The notes under the pieces are model-generated. The model was not told where the DNA came from, made no database searches, and saw nothing but the letters and a program-made list of their open reading frames with translations. Shown piece after piece: positions 1 to 6,296 of a stretch of 6,619 nt of DNA (the stretch's first letter is position 1; the number at the start of each line of letters is the position of its first letter). A program made the translations under genes and the position numbers. The DNA lies in the NCBI GenBank assembly GCA_003133265.1, contig PKWQ01000131.1, forward strand, positions 1 through 6,619, given 5' to 3'. This stretch comes from Acetobacteraceae bacterium (GTDB taxonomy: Bacteria; Pseudomonadota; Alphaproteobacteria; Acetobacterales; Acetobacteraceae).

Positions 1-1381
1 CCCGCGCCGGCCCGTCGGTCTCCACGCGCAGGCGCAGCGCGCCGCCATAGCCGCCCCGGAACTTGCCGTCGCCGGCGGAGCCGGGGCGGAACTCGTGCGT
101 CTCGAACACCAGCGGAAAGCGGGTTTCAGCGACTTCGATCGAACCGAATTTGATGCCGCCCACCGAATGCCATTCGCCGATAGTAGAAAAACCGTCCCCG
201 GCGATCGAGCCGCCGCCGCCTGGCCGGGCCTGGAACATGTGCCAGATGAAGCGCCGCCCGTTGCGCGGGTCGTGGCCGTCGATGGCGATGCGGAAGCGCC
301 GGCCCCAGCCGGCCATCGCGCGCTCCGGGCAGGCCGGGGCGAGGGCGACGATGATCGCCTCGACGATCTCGTTCGAGCAGTGGCTGGTACACATCGTCAC
401 CGGCGCGCCCGGATTGGCCCAGACGATGGTGCCGGGCTTGGCGATCACGCTCAGCGGCCGGAACGCGCCCTCGTTATGGGCGATGTCGGGGTCGAGCAGG
501 AAGGCGAACGCCATCGCCACCGCCGACTGCATGTTGGCATGCGAGGAATTGACGAACCCGGTCACTTGCGGGTCCGATCCGGTCAGGTCTACCGTCACGT
601 CGCTGCCCTGCTTGGTGACCTTGGCACGGATATGGATGTCCACCGCGCCGTGGCCGTCGTCGTCCAGCACAGCCGCGCCTTCGTAGACCCCGTCGGTCCA
701 GGTTGCGACGATGGCGCGCGCGTGGCGTTCGGCCGCGTCCAGCATCACCTCGATCGCGTCCGACAGCGCGTTGGCGCCGAACTCGGCGAGCACCGCGTCC
801 AGCCGCTGCCCGCCGAGCCGGGCCGAGCCGATCTGCGCCGCCAGATCGCCGCGAAAATCGCGGGGGTGGCGCACATTCAGCGCCAGGAAGTCGATCAAAT
901 CCTCGCGCAGCACGCCGTTCTCGGTCAGCCGAACCGGCGGGATGCGCAGGCCCTCCTGGAAGATCTCCGTCGCGCCGGGATTGTAGGCGCCATGCGTCGC
1001 GCCACCGATGTCGGAGTGGTGCGCGCGCACCACCGACCAGAACATCAGCCGGCCGCTGTCGAACACCGGCACGAACACCGTCAGGTCCGGCAGGTGCGAG
1101 CCGCCGCGATAAGGATCGTTCAGCAGATAGACATCGCCCGGCACGGGGTTGGGAAACACCTCCGCGCAGGCGCGCACCGCCCAGGGCATGGCGCCGACAT
1201 GGACCGGGATGTGGTCGGCCTGCGCCACCAGCCGCCCGCGCGCATCGATCAGGGCGATCGAGAAGTCGCGCGAGGAATTGAGGATCTGGGAATAGGCGGT
1301 GCGCAGCATCGCCTCTCCGATTTCCTCGGCGATGGCATTGAGGCGGTTCTGCAACACGGCAACGGTGATTGGATCGCTCAT
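1..1381 (-). CDS. hyuB: Hydantoinase B / acetone-carboxylase-type subunit (HyuB family), C-terminus beyond the window
   Basis: The reading frame runs leftward from an ATG at 1379-1381 to the window edge without a stop, giving 460 residues. The family is usually around 520-600 residues, so roughly the last 60-140 are missing. Family hallmarks seen: SSRDFSIALID near 36-46, NDPYRGGSHLPDL at 88-100, AHHSDIGG at 120-127, EGLRIPPV at 143-150, RGDLAAQIGS around 177-186, and a glycine-rich RPGSAGDGKFRGGYGG near 432-447. Members pair with a HyuA subunit for ATP-dependent ring opening of hydantoins or 5-oxoproline, or carboxylation of ketones such as acetone or acetophenone. The substrate here cannot be told. 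The ATG is chosen because the N-terminus (SDPITVAVLQNRL) matches the family start. No clear Shine-Dalgarno sequence precedes it. No HyuA is seen: if present it is downstream, beyond the left edge, which reverses the usual hyuA-hyuB order. The family call is sure; the gene symbol is family-level only. Confidence 0.9.
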   Translation of the reverse strand, partial: MSDPITVAVLQNRLNAIAEEIGEAMLRTAYSQILNSSRDFSIALIDARGRLVAQADHIPVHVGAMPWAVRACAEVFPNPVPGDVYLLNDPYRGGSHLPDLTVFVPVFDSGRLMFWSVVRAHHSDIGGATHGAYNPGATEIFQEGLRIPPVRLTENGVLREDLIDFLALNVRHPRDFRGDLAAQIGSARLGGQRLDAVLAEFGANALSDAIEVMLDAAERHARAIVATWTDGVYEGAAVLDDDGHGAVDIHIRAKVTKQGSDVTVDLTGSDPQVTGFVNSSHANMQSAVAMAFAFLLDPDIAHNEGAFRPLSVIAKPGTIVWANPGAPVTMCTSHCSNEIVEAIIVALAPACPERAMAGWGRRFRIAIDGHDPRNGRRFIWHMFQARPGGGGSIAGDGFSTIGEWHSVGGIKFGSIEVAETRFPLVFETHEFRPGSAGDGKFRGGYGGALRLRVETDGPAR

Positions 1382-1476
1382 GGCGCGATCGTGGCAAATC
1401 CGGCGGGGGAGCGAAAGAGCGGGGGAAAACTATTGTATGGACCGCCGGGAATGGCCAGATTTCGTAACCAACAGCG

Positions 1477-1490
1477 TCCGCATAAGCGGA
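1477..1490. promoter_or_regulatory. Perfect palindrome TCCGC-ATAA-GCGGA, candidate operator
   Basis: Two 5-bp arms, TCCGC and GCGGA, are exact reverse complements around a 4-base ATAA spacer. The site ends 10 bases before the ribosome binding site of the dioxygenase gene and lies 95 bases upstream of the hyuB start. Short GC-armed palindromes with an AT centre are typical of operators for IclR-type and similar dimeric regulators of catabolic genes. Assigning the regulator family is inference, and no regulator gene is visible in the window. A 10-bp paired sequence in GC-rich DNA can also arise by chance. Confidence 0.35.
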
Positions 1491-1500
1491 GGCGTATCAC

Positions 1501-1506
1501 AGGGGG
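1501..1506 (+). promoter_or_regulatory. Ribosome binding site AGGGGG that fixes the dioxygenase start
   Basis: AGGGGG lies 8 bases before the ATG at 1515, a good Shine-Dalgarno arrangement. It favours this start over in-frame ATGs further upstream, for example at 1437 and 1299. Confidence 0.6.
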
Positions 1507-1514
1507 ACTTTGGC

Positions 1515-2513
1515 ATGGCCGTTCAGGCGCTTGGCTATATCGGCATTGGGGGATCGAACCTCGACGACTGGTCGGCGTTCGCGACTGGCCAGTTGGGGAT
1601 GCAGCAGGTGGATCGTGCGGCGTCGTGCCGCGCGTTCCGGATGGATGACCGGCGGCAGCGGTTGATCGTCGATCGGGAATTGGCGGAGGGCGAGCGCTAT
1701 TTCGGCTGGGAGGTCGCGGATGCGGGCGCGCTCGATGCGCTGGCGGCGAGGCTTGAGGCAGCGGGGGTGGCGGTCCGGCGGGAGCCGGCGGCGCTGGCGG
1801 ACCAGCGGTTCGTTCGCGGCCTGATTTCGTTTCGTGATCCCGCGGGCAACCGGCTGGAGGCGTTTCACGGGCCGCAGGTGGCGGACGAGCCGTTCAAGCC
1901 CGGGCGCGACATTTTGGGCTTCCGCACCGGGGTGCTGGGGATGGGCCACGCCGTGCTGATGGTGGCGGATTTCGAGGCGGCGCTGGCGTTCTACCAGGGG
2001 CTGCTGGGCTTCCGGATCAGCGACTATATCCGCGCGCCGGTGACCGCCTGTTTCCTGCACGTCAATCCGCGCCATCACAGCCTGGCGCTGTTTCAGCACA
2101 CGCGGCTGGGGCTGCATCATGTGATGATGGAGCTGTATTCGCTGGACGATGTGGGCCAGGGCTATGACCTGGCCCAGGCGGATGACCGGGTGGCGGTGAC
2201 GCTGGGGCGGCATCCGAACGACTTGATGACGTCATTCTACATGCGTACGCCGTCCAACTTCCTGGTGGAGTATGGCTGGGGCGCGCGCGACGTGGACGAC
2301 GCCACCTGGAAGCCGTCGGAAATGACCACGGTTGCCAGCTTCTGGGGGCATGACGGGCTGATCCGTTCGGTCGCCGGGGATGCGCCGTCGCCACCGCATC
2401 CGCCGGCGCCGCTGCCGGAAGGGCGCCGGGCGCCGGTGCAGGTGATCGAGGGGAATTATCAGAAGATGTCGGGGGTGTGCCCGTGGTGGGATGCGACGAC
2501 CGGGCGGCGGTAG
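1515..2513 (+). CDS. Type I extradiol ring-cleavage dioxygenase, BphC-like (VOC fold)
   Basis: This 332-residue protein is an Fe(II)-dependent meta-cleavage dioxygenase of the 2,3-dihydroxybiphenyl 1,2-dioxygenase type, opening a catechol-like ring next to the two hydroxyls. It has the two-domain vicinal-oxygen-chelate layout: a non-catalytic N-terminal half (about 1-125) and a catalytic half (about 138-260). By comparison with known BphC sequences, the iron ligands are His145 (GMGH), His202 (LHHVMMEL) and Glu252 (VEYGW). Active-site residues His188 (NPRHHSLAL), His233 (LGRHPND) and Tyr242 (SFY) are also present, so it looks catalytically complete. The start at 1515 has a good ribosome binding site and fits the family N-terminus. 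After the usual family end near SFWGHDGLIR (275-284) comes an extra tail of about 48 residues, with a proline-rich stretch (291-300) and then GNYQKMSGVCPWWD. Glycine codon use differs from its neighbours. It is divergent from hyuB and convergent with ruvX. The substrate is unknown; BphC, HsaC/TesB or ThnC-like roles are all possible. Confidence 0.9.
   Translation: MAVQALGYIGIGGSNLDDWSAFATGQLGMQQVDRAASCRAFRMDDRRQRLIVDRELAEGERYFGWEVADAGALDALAARLEAAGVAVRREPAALADQRFVRGLISFRDPAGNRLEAFHGPQVADEPFKPGRDILGFRTGVLGMGHAVLMVADFEAALAFYQGLLGFRISDYIRAPVTACFLHVNPRHHSLALFQHTRLGLHHVMMELYSLDDVGQGYDLAQADDRVAVTLGRHPNDLMTSFYMRTPSNFLVEYGWGARDVDDATWKPSEMTTVASFWGHDGLIRSVAGDAPSPPHPPAPLPEGRRAPVQVIEGNYQKMSGVCPWWDATTGRR
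2403..2436. repeat. GC-rich inverted repeat inside the 3' end of the dioxygenase gene
   Basis: CCGGCGCC at 2403-2410 is the exact reverse complement of GGCGCCGG at 2422-2429, with an 11-base loop, and GGCGCCGG occurs again, overlapping, at 2429-2436. In RNA this gives an 8-bp all-GC stem. It falls in the proline-rich part of the C-terminal tail (SPPHPPAPLPEGR), a peptide pattern often produced when small palindromic repeats are translated in GC-rich genomes. Whether it is a dispersed repeat cannot be judged from one copy. Confidence 0.45.
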
Positions 2514-2545
2514 GCAAGGCTCGACAACGCGGTCCCCACCTCTAG
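2514..2545. other. Short convergent gap between the dioxygenase gene and ruvX
   Basis: Thirty-two bases between two stop codons of converging genes. I see no hairpin followed by a T run on either strand, so no intrinsic terminator can be called here. Confidence 0.5.
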
Positions 2546-3007
2546 CTACCGGCTGGCGTCCAGCGCCGCTTGCAGCATCCAGGCCGCCGCCATGCGGTCC
2601 ACCGCGTCGGCGCGCTTCTTGCGGCTCAGGTCGGCCTCGTTGACCAGGAAGCGGTTCACCGCCGCCGAGGACATCCGCTCGTCCCACAACGCCACCGGCA
2701 GCCCGCACGCTTCGGACAAGGCGAGCGCCCAGTCCCGCGCCGCCTGCGCCGCCGGGCCGAAGCTGCCATCCATCGACAGCGGCAGGCCGACCACCAGCCC
2801 GGCGGCGCCTTCCTTGCGGGCGATGGCGGCGATCTCGGCGGCGTTGGCCTTCAGCTTGCCGCGCTTCAGGCTGCCATAGGGGCTCGCCAGCGTCAGCAGC
2901 ACGTCCGACAGCGCGATGCCAATAGTCTTGCTTCCGGGATCAATGCCGATCAGCCGGTCGTTGCGGCCCAGGGCCGCGCGCAGCTCGGTCAGGTTGAACA
3001 GGGGCAT
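2546..3007 (-). CDS. ruvX: RuvX/YqgF family putative pre-16S rRNA nuclease / Holliday junction resolvase
   Basis: This 153-residue cytoplasmic protein has the RNase H-like fold of the YqgF family, of normal length. The family is linked to maturation of the 16S rRNA 5' end and was first proposed as a Holliday junction resolvase. Visible motifs are GIDPGSKTIGIALSD at 21-35 with the first acidic residue Asp23, VVGLP at 72-76, LWDERMSS at 107-114 with Glu110, and the C-terminal KRADAVDRMAAAW with Asp137 as the likely third catalytic acid. The ATG at 3005-3007 gives the family-length N-terminus; the frame stays open upstream to 3205 but lacks family sequence there. No Shine-Dalgarno sequence precedes the start. 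The gene is divergent from gatC, 52 bp away, and ends 32 bp from the dioxygenase gene, which is read towards it. It appears intact. Confidence 0.92.
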   Translation of the reverse strand: MPLFNLTELRAALGRNDRLIGIDPGSKTIGIALSDVLLTLASPYGSLKRGKLKANAAEIAAIARKEGAAGLVVGLPLSMDGSFGPAAQAARDWALALSEACGLPVALWDERMSSAAVNRFLVNEADLSRKKRADAVDRMAAAWMLQAALDASR

Positions 3008-3022
3008 GGGCACCGTTATGGT
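2994..3022 (+). promoter_or_regulatory. Candidate sigma-70-type promoter for the gatCAB operon
   Basis: TTGAAC at 2994-2999 and TATGGT at 3017-3022 are separated by 17 bp, the ideal spacing. Each box matches the consensus at four of six positions. Transcription would start near 3029, leaving a leader of about 30 bases that includes AAGGA (3043-3047), 12 bases before the gatC ATG. The -35 box lies inside the first codons of the oppositely oriented ruvX. Confidence 0.4.
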
Positions 3023-3044
3023 CCGGCGTTCCGTTCCCTTCCAA
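3015..3044 (-). promoter_or_regulatory. Candidate promoter for ruvX, overlapping the gatC promoter
   Basis: On the minus strand, TTGGAA (3044-3039) and CATAAC (3020-3015) lie 18 bp apart, each matching the consensus at four of six positions. Transcription would begin about 6-8 bases past the -10 box, at or next to the ruvX ATG (3007), so the message may have almost no leader. The lack of a Shine-Dalgarno sequence before ruvX fits this. Its -10 box shares bases with the -10 box of the gatC candidate. Confidence 0.3.
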
Positions 3045-3059
3045 GGATTTTTCCGCCCC

Positions 3060-3347
3060 ATGTCGCTCGATCCCGCGACCGTCCGCCGTATCGCCTCGCT
3101 TGCCCGCATCCGCGTGGAGGAGCGGGAGGTCGCCCAGCTGCAAAACGAGCTGAACACCATCCTCGGCTGGATCGAGCAGTTGAACGAGGTGAATGTCGAC
3201 GGCATCGCGCCGCTGACCGGCGGCGCGCAGATGGCGCTGAAGATGCGCGAGGATGTGGTGACCGACGGCGGCTATCCCGAGCAGGTGCTGGCAAACGCGC
3301 CCGACCGTGCCGGGCCGTTCTTCGCGGTGCCGAAGGTGGTGGAATGA
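3060..3347 (+). CDS. gatC: Aspartyl/glutamyl-tRNA amidotransferase subunit C
   Basis: This 95-residue protein is the small subunit of the GatCAB amidotransferase, which converts Glu-tRNA(Gln) to Gln-tRNA(Gln), and in many bacteria Asp-tRNA(Asn) to Asn-tRNA(Asn). GatC wraps around and stabilises GatA. Family features are the N-terminal helix pattern DPATVRRIASLARIRVEE (4-21), the leucine-rich helix ELNTILGWIEQLNEV (30-44), then D47GIAPL and a C-terminal REDVVTDGG...ANAPDRAGPFFAVPKVVE. The length is typical. The ATG at 3060 follows AAGGA with a 12-base gap, slightly long. The frame is open further upstream, but that part is antisense to ruvX and not family-like. Its stop overlaps the gatA start (ATGA at 3344-3347), so the two are probably translationally coupled. 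Confidence 0.95.
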   Translation: MSLDPATVRRIASLARIRVEEREVAQLQNELNTILGWIEQLNEVNVDGIAPLTGGAQMALKMREDVVTDGGYPEQVLANAPDRAGPFFAVPKVVE

Positions 3348-4825
3348 CCATGTTCGACCTGACGCTTGCCGCCGCCCGCGACGAATTGCGGGCCAGGCGG
3401 CTCTCCGCCCGCGAACTCACCCAATCCTATCTGGACGCGATCGCCGCGCTTAACCCGCGGCTGAACGCCTACATCACCGTCACGCCGGAACGGGCGCTGG
3501 CCCAGGCGGACGCGGCGGACGCGGCGCTGGCGCGCGGGCAGGCGGGGCCGTTGACCGGCATTCCGCTCGCCATCAAGGATCTGTTCTGCACAGCGGGCGT
3601 TCGTACCACCGCCGGCAGCCGCATCCTGGAGCAGTTCGTGCCGCCCTACGAGAGCACCGTCAGCGCCAACCTGCTGCGCGACGGCGCGGTGTTCCTGGGC
3701 AAGGCCAACCTGGACGAGTTCGCCATGGGCTCGTCCAACATGACCTCCGCCTATGGCGCGGTGGAAAATCCGTGGAAGCGGCGGCAGGATACCAGCGCGG
3801 TGCTGGTGCCCGGCGGTTCTTCCGGCGGGTCCGCCAGCGCGGTGGCGGCGCGGCTGGCGCTCGGTGCCACCGCGACCGATACCGGCGGCTCGATCCGCCA
3901 GCCGGCCTCGTTCTGCGGCATTCCCGGCATCAAGCCGACCTACGGGCGCTGTTCGCGCTGGGGGATCGTCGCCTTCGCCTCCTCGCTGGATCAGGCCGGC
4001 CCGCTGGCGCGCACCGTGGAGGATTGCGCCATCCTGCTCGGCTCCATGGCCGGGCACGATCCGAAGGACAGCACCAGCGCCGACCGCCCGGTGCCGGACT
4101 TCGCCGCCGCCTGCAAGCGCGGCGTCAAGGGTCTGCGCATCGGCGTGCCGCGCGAATACACGATGGACGGCATGCCGGAGGAAATCTCCGTCCTCTGGCA
4201 GCAGGGGCTGGCGTGGATGCGCGACGCCGGGGCCGAGATCGTCGACGTCTCGCTGCCGCACACCAAATACGGCCTTGCCACCTATTATATTGTCGCACCC
4301 GCCGAGGCGTCGTCGAACCTCGCTCGCTATGACGGTGTGCGGTTCGGCTTGCGCGAGAACGGCGAGGATTTGCGCGATCTGTACGAACGCACCCGCGCCG
4401 CCGGCTTCGGCCCCGAGGTGCGCCGGCGCATCCTGATCGGCACCTACGTGCTCTCCGCCGGCTATTACGATGCGTACTACGTGCGCGCGCAGAAGGTGCG
4501 GGCGCTAATCCTGCGCGACTTCACCGAGGTATTTTCCAAGGTCGATGCGCTGCTGACGCCGACCGCGCCGTCGGCGGCGTTCGCGCAGGGCGAGAATATG
4601 GACGACCCGATCAAGATGTATCTGAACGACATCTTCACCGTCCCCGCGTCGATGGCCGGCGTGCCCGGCATGTCGGTGCCGGCCGGGCTGGATGCGAACG
4701 GGCTGCCGCTCGGCTTGCAGGTGCTGGGCAAGCCGTTCGACGAGGAAACCGTGTTCGCCGTCTCGGCGGCGATCGAGCGCGCGGCGGGGTTTTCCGCGCT
4801 GCCCTCCATCCGCGCGGGGGCGTGA
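3344..4825 (+). CDS. gatA: Aspartyl/glutamyl-tRNA amidotransferase subunit A (amidase)
   Basis: This 493-residue protein is the glutaminase subunit of GatCAB: it releases ammonia from glutamine and passes it to GatB. It belongs to the amidase signature family, and its Ser-cisSer-Lys triad is visible as Lys78 (AIKDL), Ser159 (PGGSSGGSA) and Ser183 (DTGGSIRQP). Other conserved blocks are GPLTGIPLAIKD (68-79), KANLDEFAMGSSN (120-132), GIKPTYGRCSRWG (195-207), FASSLDQAGP (211-220), and the C-terminal MAGVPGMSVPAG (437-448) and LPLGLQVLGKPFDE (454-467). The ATG at 3344 overlaps the gatC stop; a second ATG at 3350 would remove two residues, and both are served by the purine-rich GAAGGTGGTGGA upstream. 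A linker KRRQDTSAVL (145-154) before the serine loop is longer than in Gram-positive GatA but resembles alphaproteobacterial forms. The gene appears intact. Confidence 0.96.
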   Translation: MTMFDLTLAAARDELRARRLSARELTQSYLDAIAALNPRLNAYITVTPERALAQADAADAALARGQAGPLTGIPLAIKDLFCTAGVRTTAGSRILEQFVPPYESTVSANLLRDGAVFLGKANLDEFAMGSSNMTSAYGAVENPWKRRQDTSAVLVPGGSSGGSASAVAARLALGATATDTGGSIRQPASFCGIPGIKPTYGRCSRWGIVAFASSLDQAGPLARTVEDCAILLGSMAGHDPKDSTSADRPVPDFAAACKRGVKGLRIGVPREYTMDGMPEEISVLWQQGLAWMRDAGAEIVDVSLPHTKYGLATYYIVAPAEASSNLARYDGVRFGLRENGEDLRDLYERTRAAGFGPEVRRRILIGTYVLSAGYYDAYYVRAQKVRALILRDFTEVFSKVDALLTPTAPSAAFAQGENMDDPIKMYLNDIFTVPASMAGVPGMSVPAGLDANGLPLGLQVLGKPFDEETVFAVSAAIERAAGFSALPSIRAGA

Positions 4826-4828
4826 GCG

Positions 4829-6280
4829 ATGGCGTACATCATCGAAGGCAACACCGGCGCCTGGGAAGTGGTTGTCGGTCTGGAGGTTCACGCCCAGGTC
4901 ATCAGCCGCTCCAAGCTGTTCAGCGGCGCCGCCACCGATTTCGGCGCCGAGCCGAACACGCAGGTTAGTTTCATCGACGCGGCGTTTCCCGGCATGCTGC
5001 CGGTGATCAACCGCGTCTGCGTCGCCCAGGCGGTGCGTACCGGGCTGGGGCTGAACGCGCGGATCAATGTGGTCAGCCACTTCGACCGGAAGAACTATTT
5101 CTACCCCGACCTGCCCTCCGGCTATCAGATCAGCCAGTACCAACATCCGATCGTCGGCGAGGGCCGGATCGAGATCGAACTCGCCGACGGCTCCACCCGC
5201 TCGATCGGCGTGACGCGCCTGCATCTGGAGCAGGATGCCGGCAAGTCGCTGCACGATCAGCACCCGACCAAATCCTATATCGACCTCAACCGCGCCGGGG
5301 TTGCGCTGATGGAGATCGTCAGCGAGCCAGACATCCGCAGTCCCGAGGAAGCCGGTGCCTATCTGACCAAGGTGCGCAGCATCCTGCGCTATCTCGGCAC
5401 CTGCGACGGCAACATGGACGAGGGTTCGATGCGCGCGGACGTGAACGTTTCGGTGCGCAAGCACGGCGAACCGTTCCGTACCCGTTGCGAGGTGAAGAAC
5501 GTCAACTCCATCCGCTTCGTCATGCAGGCGGTGGAGGTCGAGGCGAAGCGGCAGGTGGAGGTGTGGGAGAGCGGCGGCACGGTCGATCAGGAAACCCGCC
5601 TGTTCGACAGCGCGCGCGGCGTCACGCGGTCGATGCGCAGCAAGGAAGACGCGCACGACTACCGCTATTTCCCCGACCCCGATCTGCTGCCGCTGGTGCT
5701 GGATGAGGCATGGGTCGAGGCATTGCGGCAGGACCTGCCGGAACTGCCGGACCCCAAGAAGGCGCGCTTCGTCGGTGAGTACGGCCTGACGGTCTACGAT
5801 GCCGGCGTGCTGGTGGCCGAGCAGGCGACGGCGAACTTCTTCGAGGAGGTGGCCAAAGGCCGCGACGTCAAGACCGCCGCCAACTGGGTGACCGGCGATC
5901 TGTTCGCCGCGCTGAACCGCATGGGCCGCACGATCGAGCAATCCCCGGTCAGCGCCGCGAACCTGGGCAAGCTGCTGGACCTGATGGCCGACAACACCAT
6001 CAACGGCCGCATCGCCAAGGACGTGTTCACCGCGATGGTGGAGACCGGCGACGATCCGGCCGCCATCGTCGAGGCCAGGGGATTGCGCCAGGTCACCGAC
6101 ACCGGCGCGATCGACGCGGCGGTCGATGCCGTGCTGGCGGCGAACCCGGACAAGGTGGCCGATTACCGTGCCGGCAAGGACAAGCTGTTCGGCTTCTTCG
6201 TCGGCCAGGTGATGAAGGCGATGGCCGGGAAGGGCAACCCGGCCCTGGTCAACGAGGTGCTGAAGCGGAAGCTGTCCTGA
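4829..6280 (+). CDS. gatB: Aspartyl/glutamyl-tRNA amidotransferase subunit B
   Basis: This 483-residue protein is the tRNA-binding and kinase subunit of GatCAB. It phosphorylates the misacylated Glu or Asp on the tRNA with ATP and accepts ammonia from GatA. The GatB/GatE catalytic domain covers about 12-305: VVGLEVHAQV at 15-24 (Glu19, His21 at the phosphorylation site), KNYFYPDLPSGYQISQYQ (88-105), HLEQDAGKS (132-140), the signature DLNRAGVALMEIVSEPD (152-168), RCEVKNVNS (219-227) and KEDAHDYRYFPDPD (272-285). A YqeY-like helical tRNA-binding tail follows, from about 330 to the end, closing with GQVMKAMAGKGNPALVN (459-475). The ATG at 4829 is three bases after the gatA stop, with GGGGG at 4816-4820 as a possible ribosome binding site inside gatA. 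The length is normal for the family and no defect is seen. Confidence 0.96.
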   Translation: MAYIIEGNTGAWEVVVGLEVHAQVISRSKLFSGAATDFGAEPNTQVSFIDAAFPGMLPVINRVCVAQAVRTGLGLNARINVVSHFDRKNYFYPDLPSGYQISQYQHPIVGEGRIEIELADGSTRSIGVTRLHLEQDAGKSLHDQHPTKSYIDLNRAGVALMEIVSEPDIRSPEEAGAYLTKVRSILRYLGTCDGNMDEGSMRADVNVSVRKHGEPFRTRCEVKNVNSIRFVMQAVEVEAKRQVEVWESGGTVDQETRLFDSARGVTRSMRSKEDAHDYRYFPDPDLLPLVLDEAWVEALRQDLPELPDPKKARFVGEYGLTVYDAGVLVAEQATANFFEEVAKGRDVKTAANWVTGDLFAALNRMGRTIEQSPVSAANLGKLLDLMADNTINGRIAKDVFTAMVETGDDPAAIVEARGLRQVTDTGAIDAAVDAVLAANPDKVADYRAGKDKLFGFFVGQVMKAMAGKGNPALVNEVLKRKLS

Positions 6281-6296
6281 TCGCGGGCAGGGATGG
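6281..6296. other. Sixteen-base convergent gap between gatB and the transporter gene
   Basis: The gatB and transporter stop codons face each other across 16 bases. There is no hairpin with a T run here, so any terminator must lie inside the neighbouring genes or be Rho-dependent. Confidence 0.5.

Larger units (their letters stand above)
1382..1514. promoter_or_regulatory. Divergent intergenic region between hyuB and the dioxygenase gene
   Basis: These 133 bases separate two genes transcribed away from each other, so promoters for both should lie here. The plus-strand ATTGTA at 1432-1437 reads TACAAT on the minus strand, one mismatch from the consensus -10 box and suitably placed for leftward transcription into hyuB. 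No good -35 box sits 16-18 bp upstream of it. On the plus strand I see no convincing -35/-10 pair. The region contains the 14-bp palindrome and the ribosome binding site listed separately. It is visibly more AT-rich than the flanking genes around 1427-1440 and 1457-1486. Confidence 0.5.

Noticed and set aside
474..1397. A 307-residue minus-strand open frame, apparently the main leftward gene here
   Set aside because: It is in a different frame from the HyuB motifs. The true frame starts at 1381 and is easily missed because it leaves the window without a stop.
1433..1461. TTGTAT as a -35 box, or an ATTGTAT half site for a GntR-type regulator, upstream of the dioxygenase
   Set aside because: No acceptable -10 box lies 16-18 bp downstream and the second half of the GntR-like palindrome is missing.
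95..1648. A 517-residue plus-strand open frame across the hyuB region
   Set aside because: It is antisense to a clear HyuB reading frame, is rich in Arg, His, Asp and Gln as expected of the complement of GC-rich coding DNA, and shows no family motif.
2232..2708. Minus-strand frame spanning the ends of ruvX and the dioxygenase gene
   Set aside because: It overlaps two well-supported genes and has low-complexity Gly/Arg-rich sequence with no motif.
2570..4825. Possible long N-terminal extension or fusion of gatA (751 residues open in frame)
   Set aside because: The upstream part is antisense to ruvX and overlaps gatC out of frame. The family-length GatA begins at 3344 with a typical overlap with the gatC stop.
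4505..5941. A 478-residue open frame antisense to the end of gatA and most of gatB
   Set aside because: Its composition is typical of a shadow frame opposite a GC-rich gene, and both underlying genes are certain. There is no ribosome binding site or recognisable domain.
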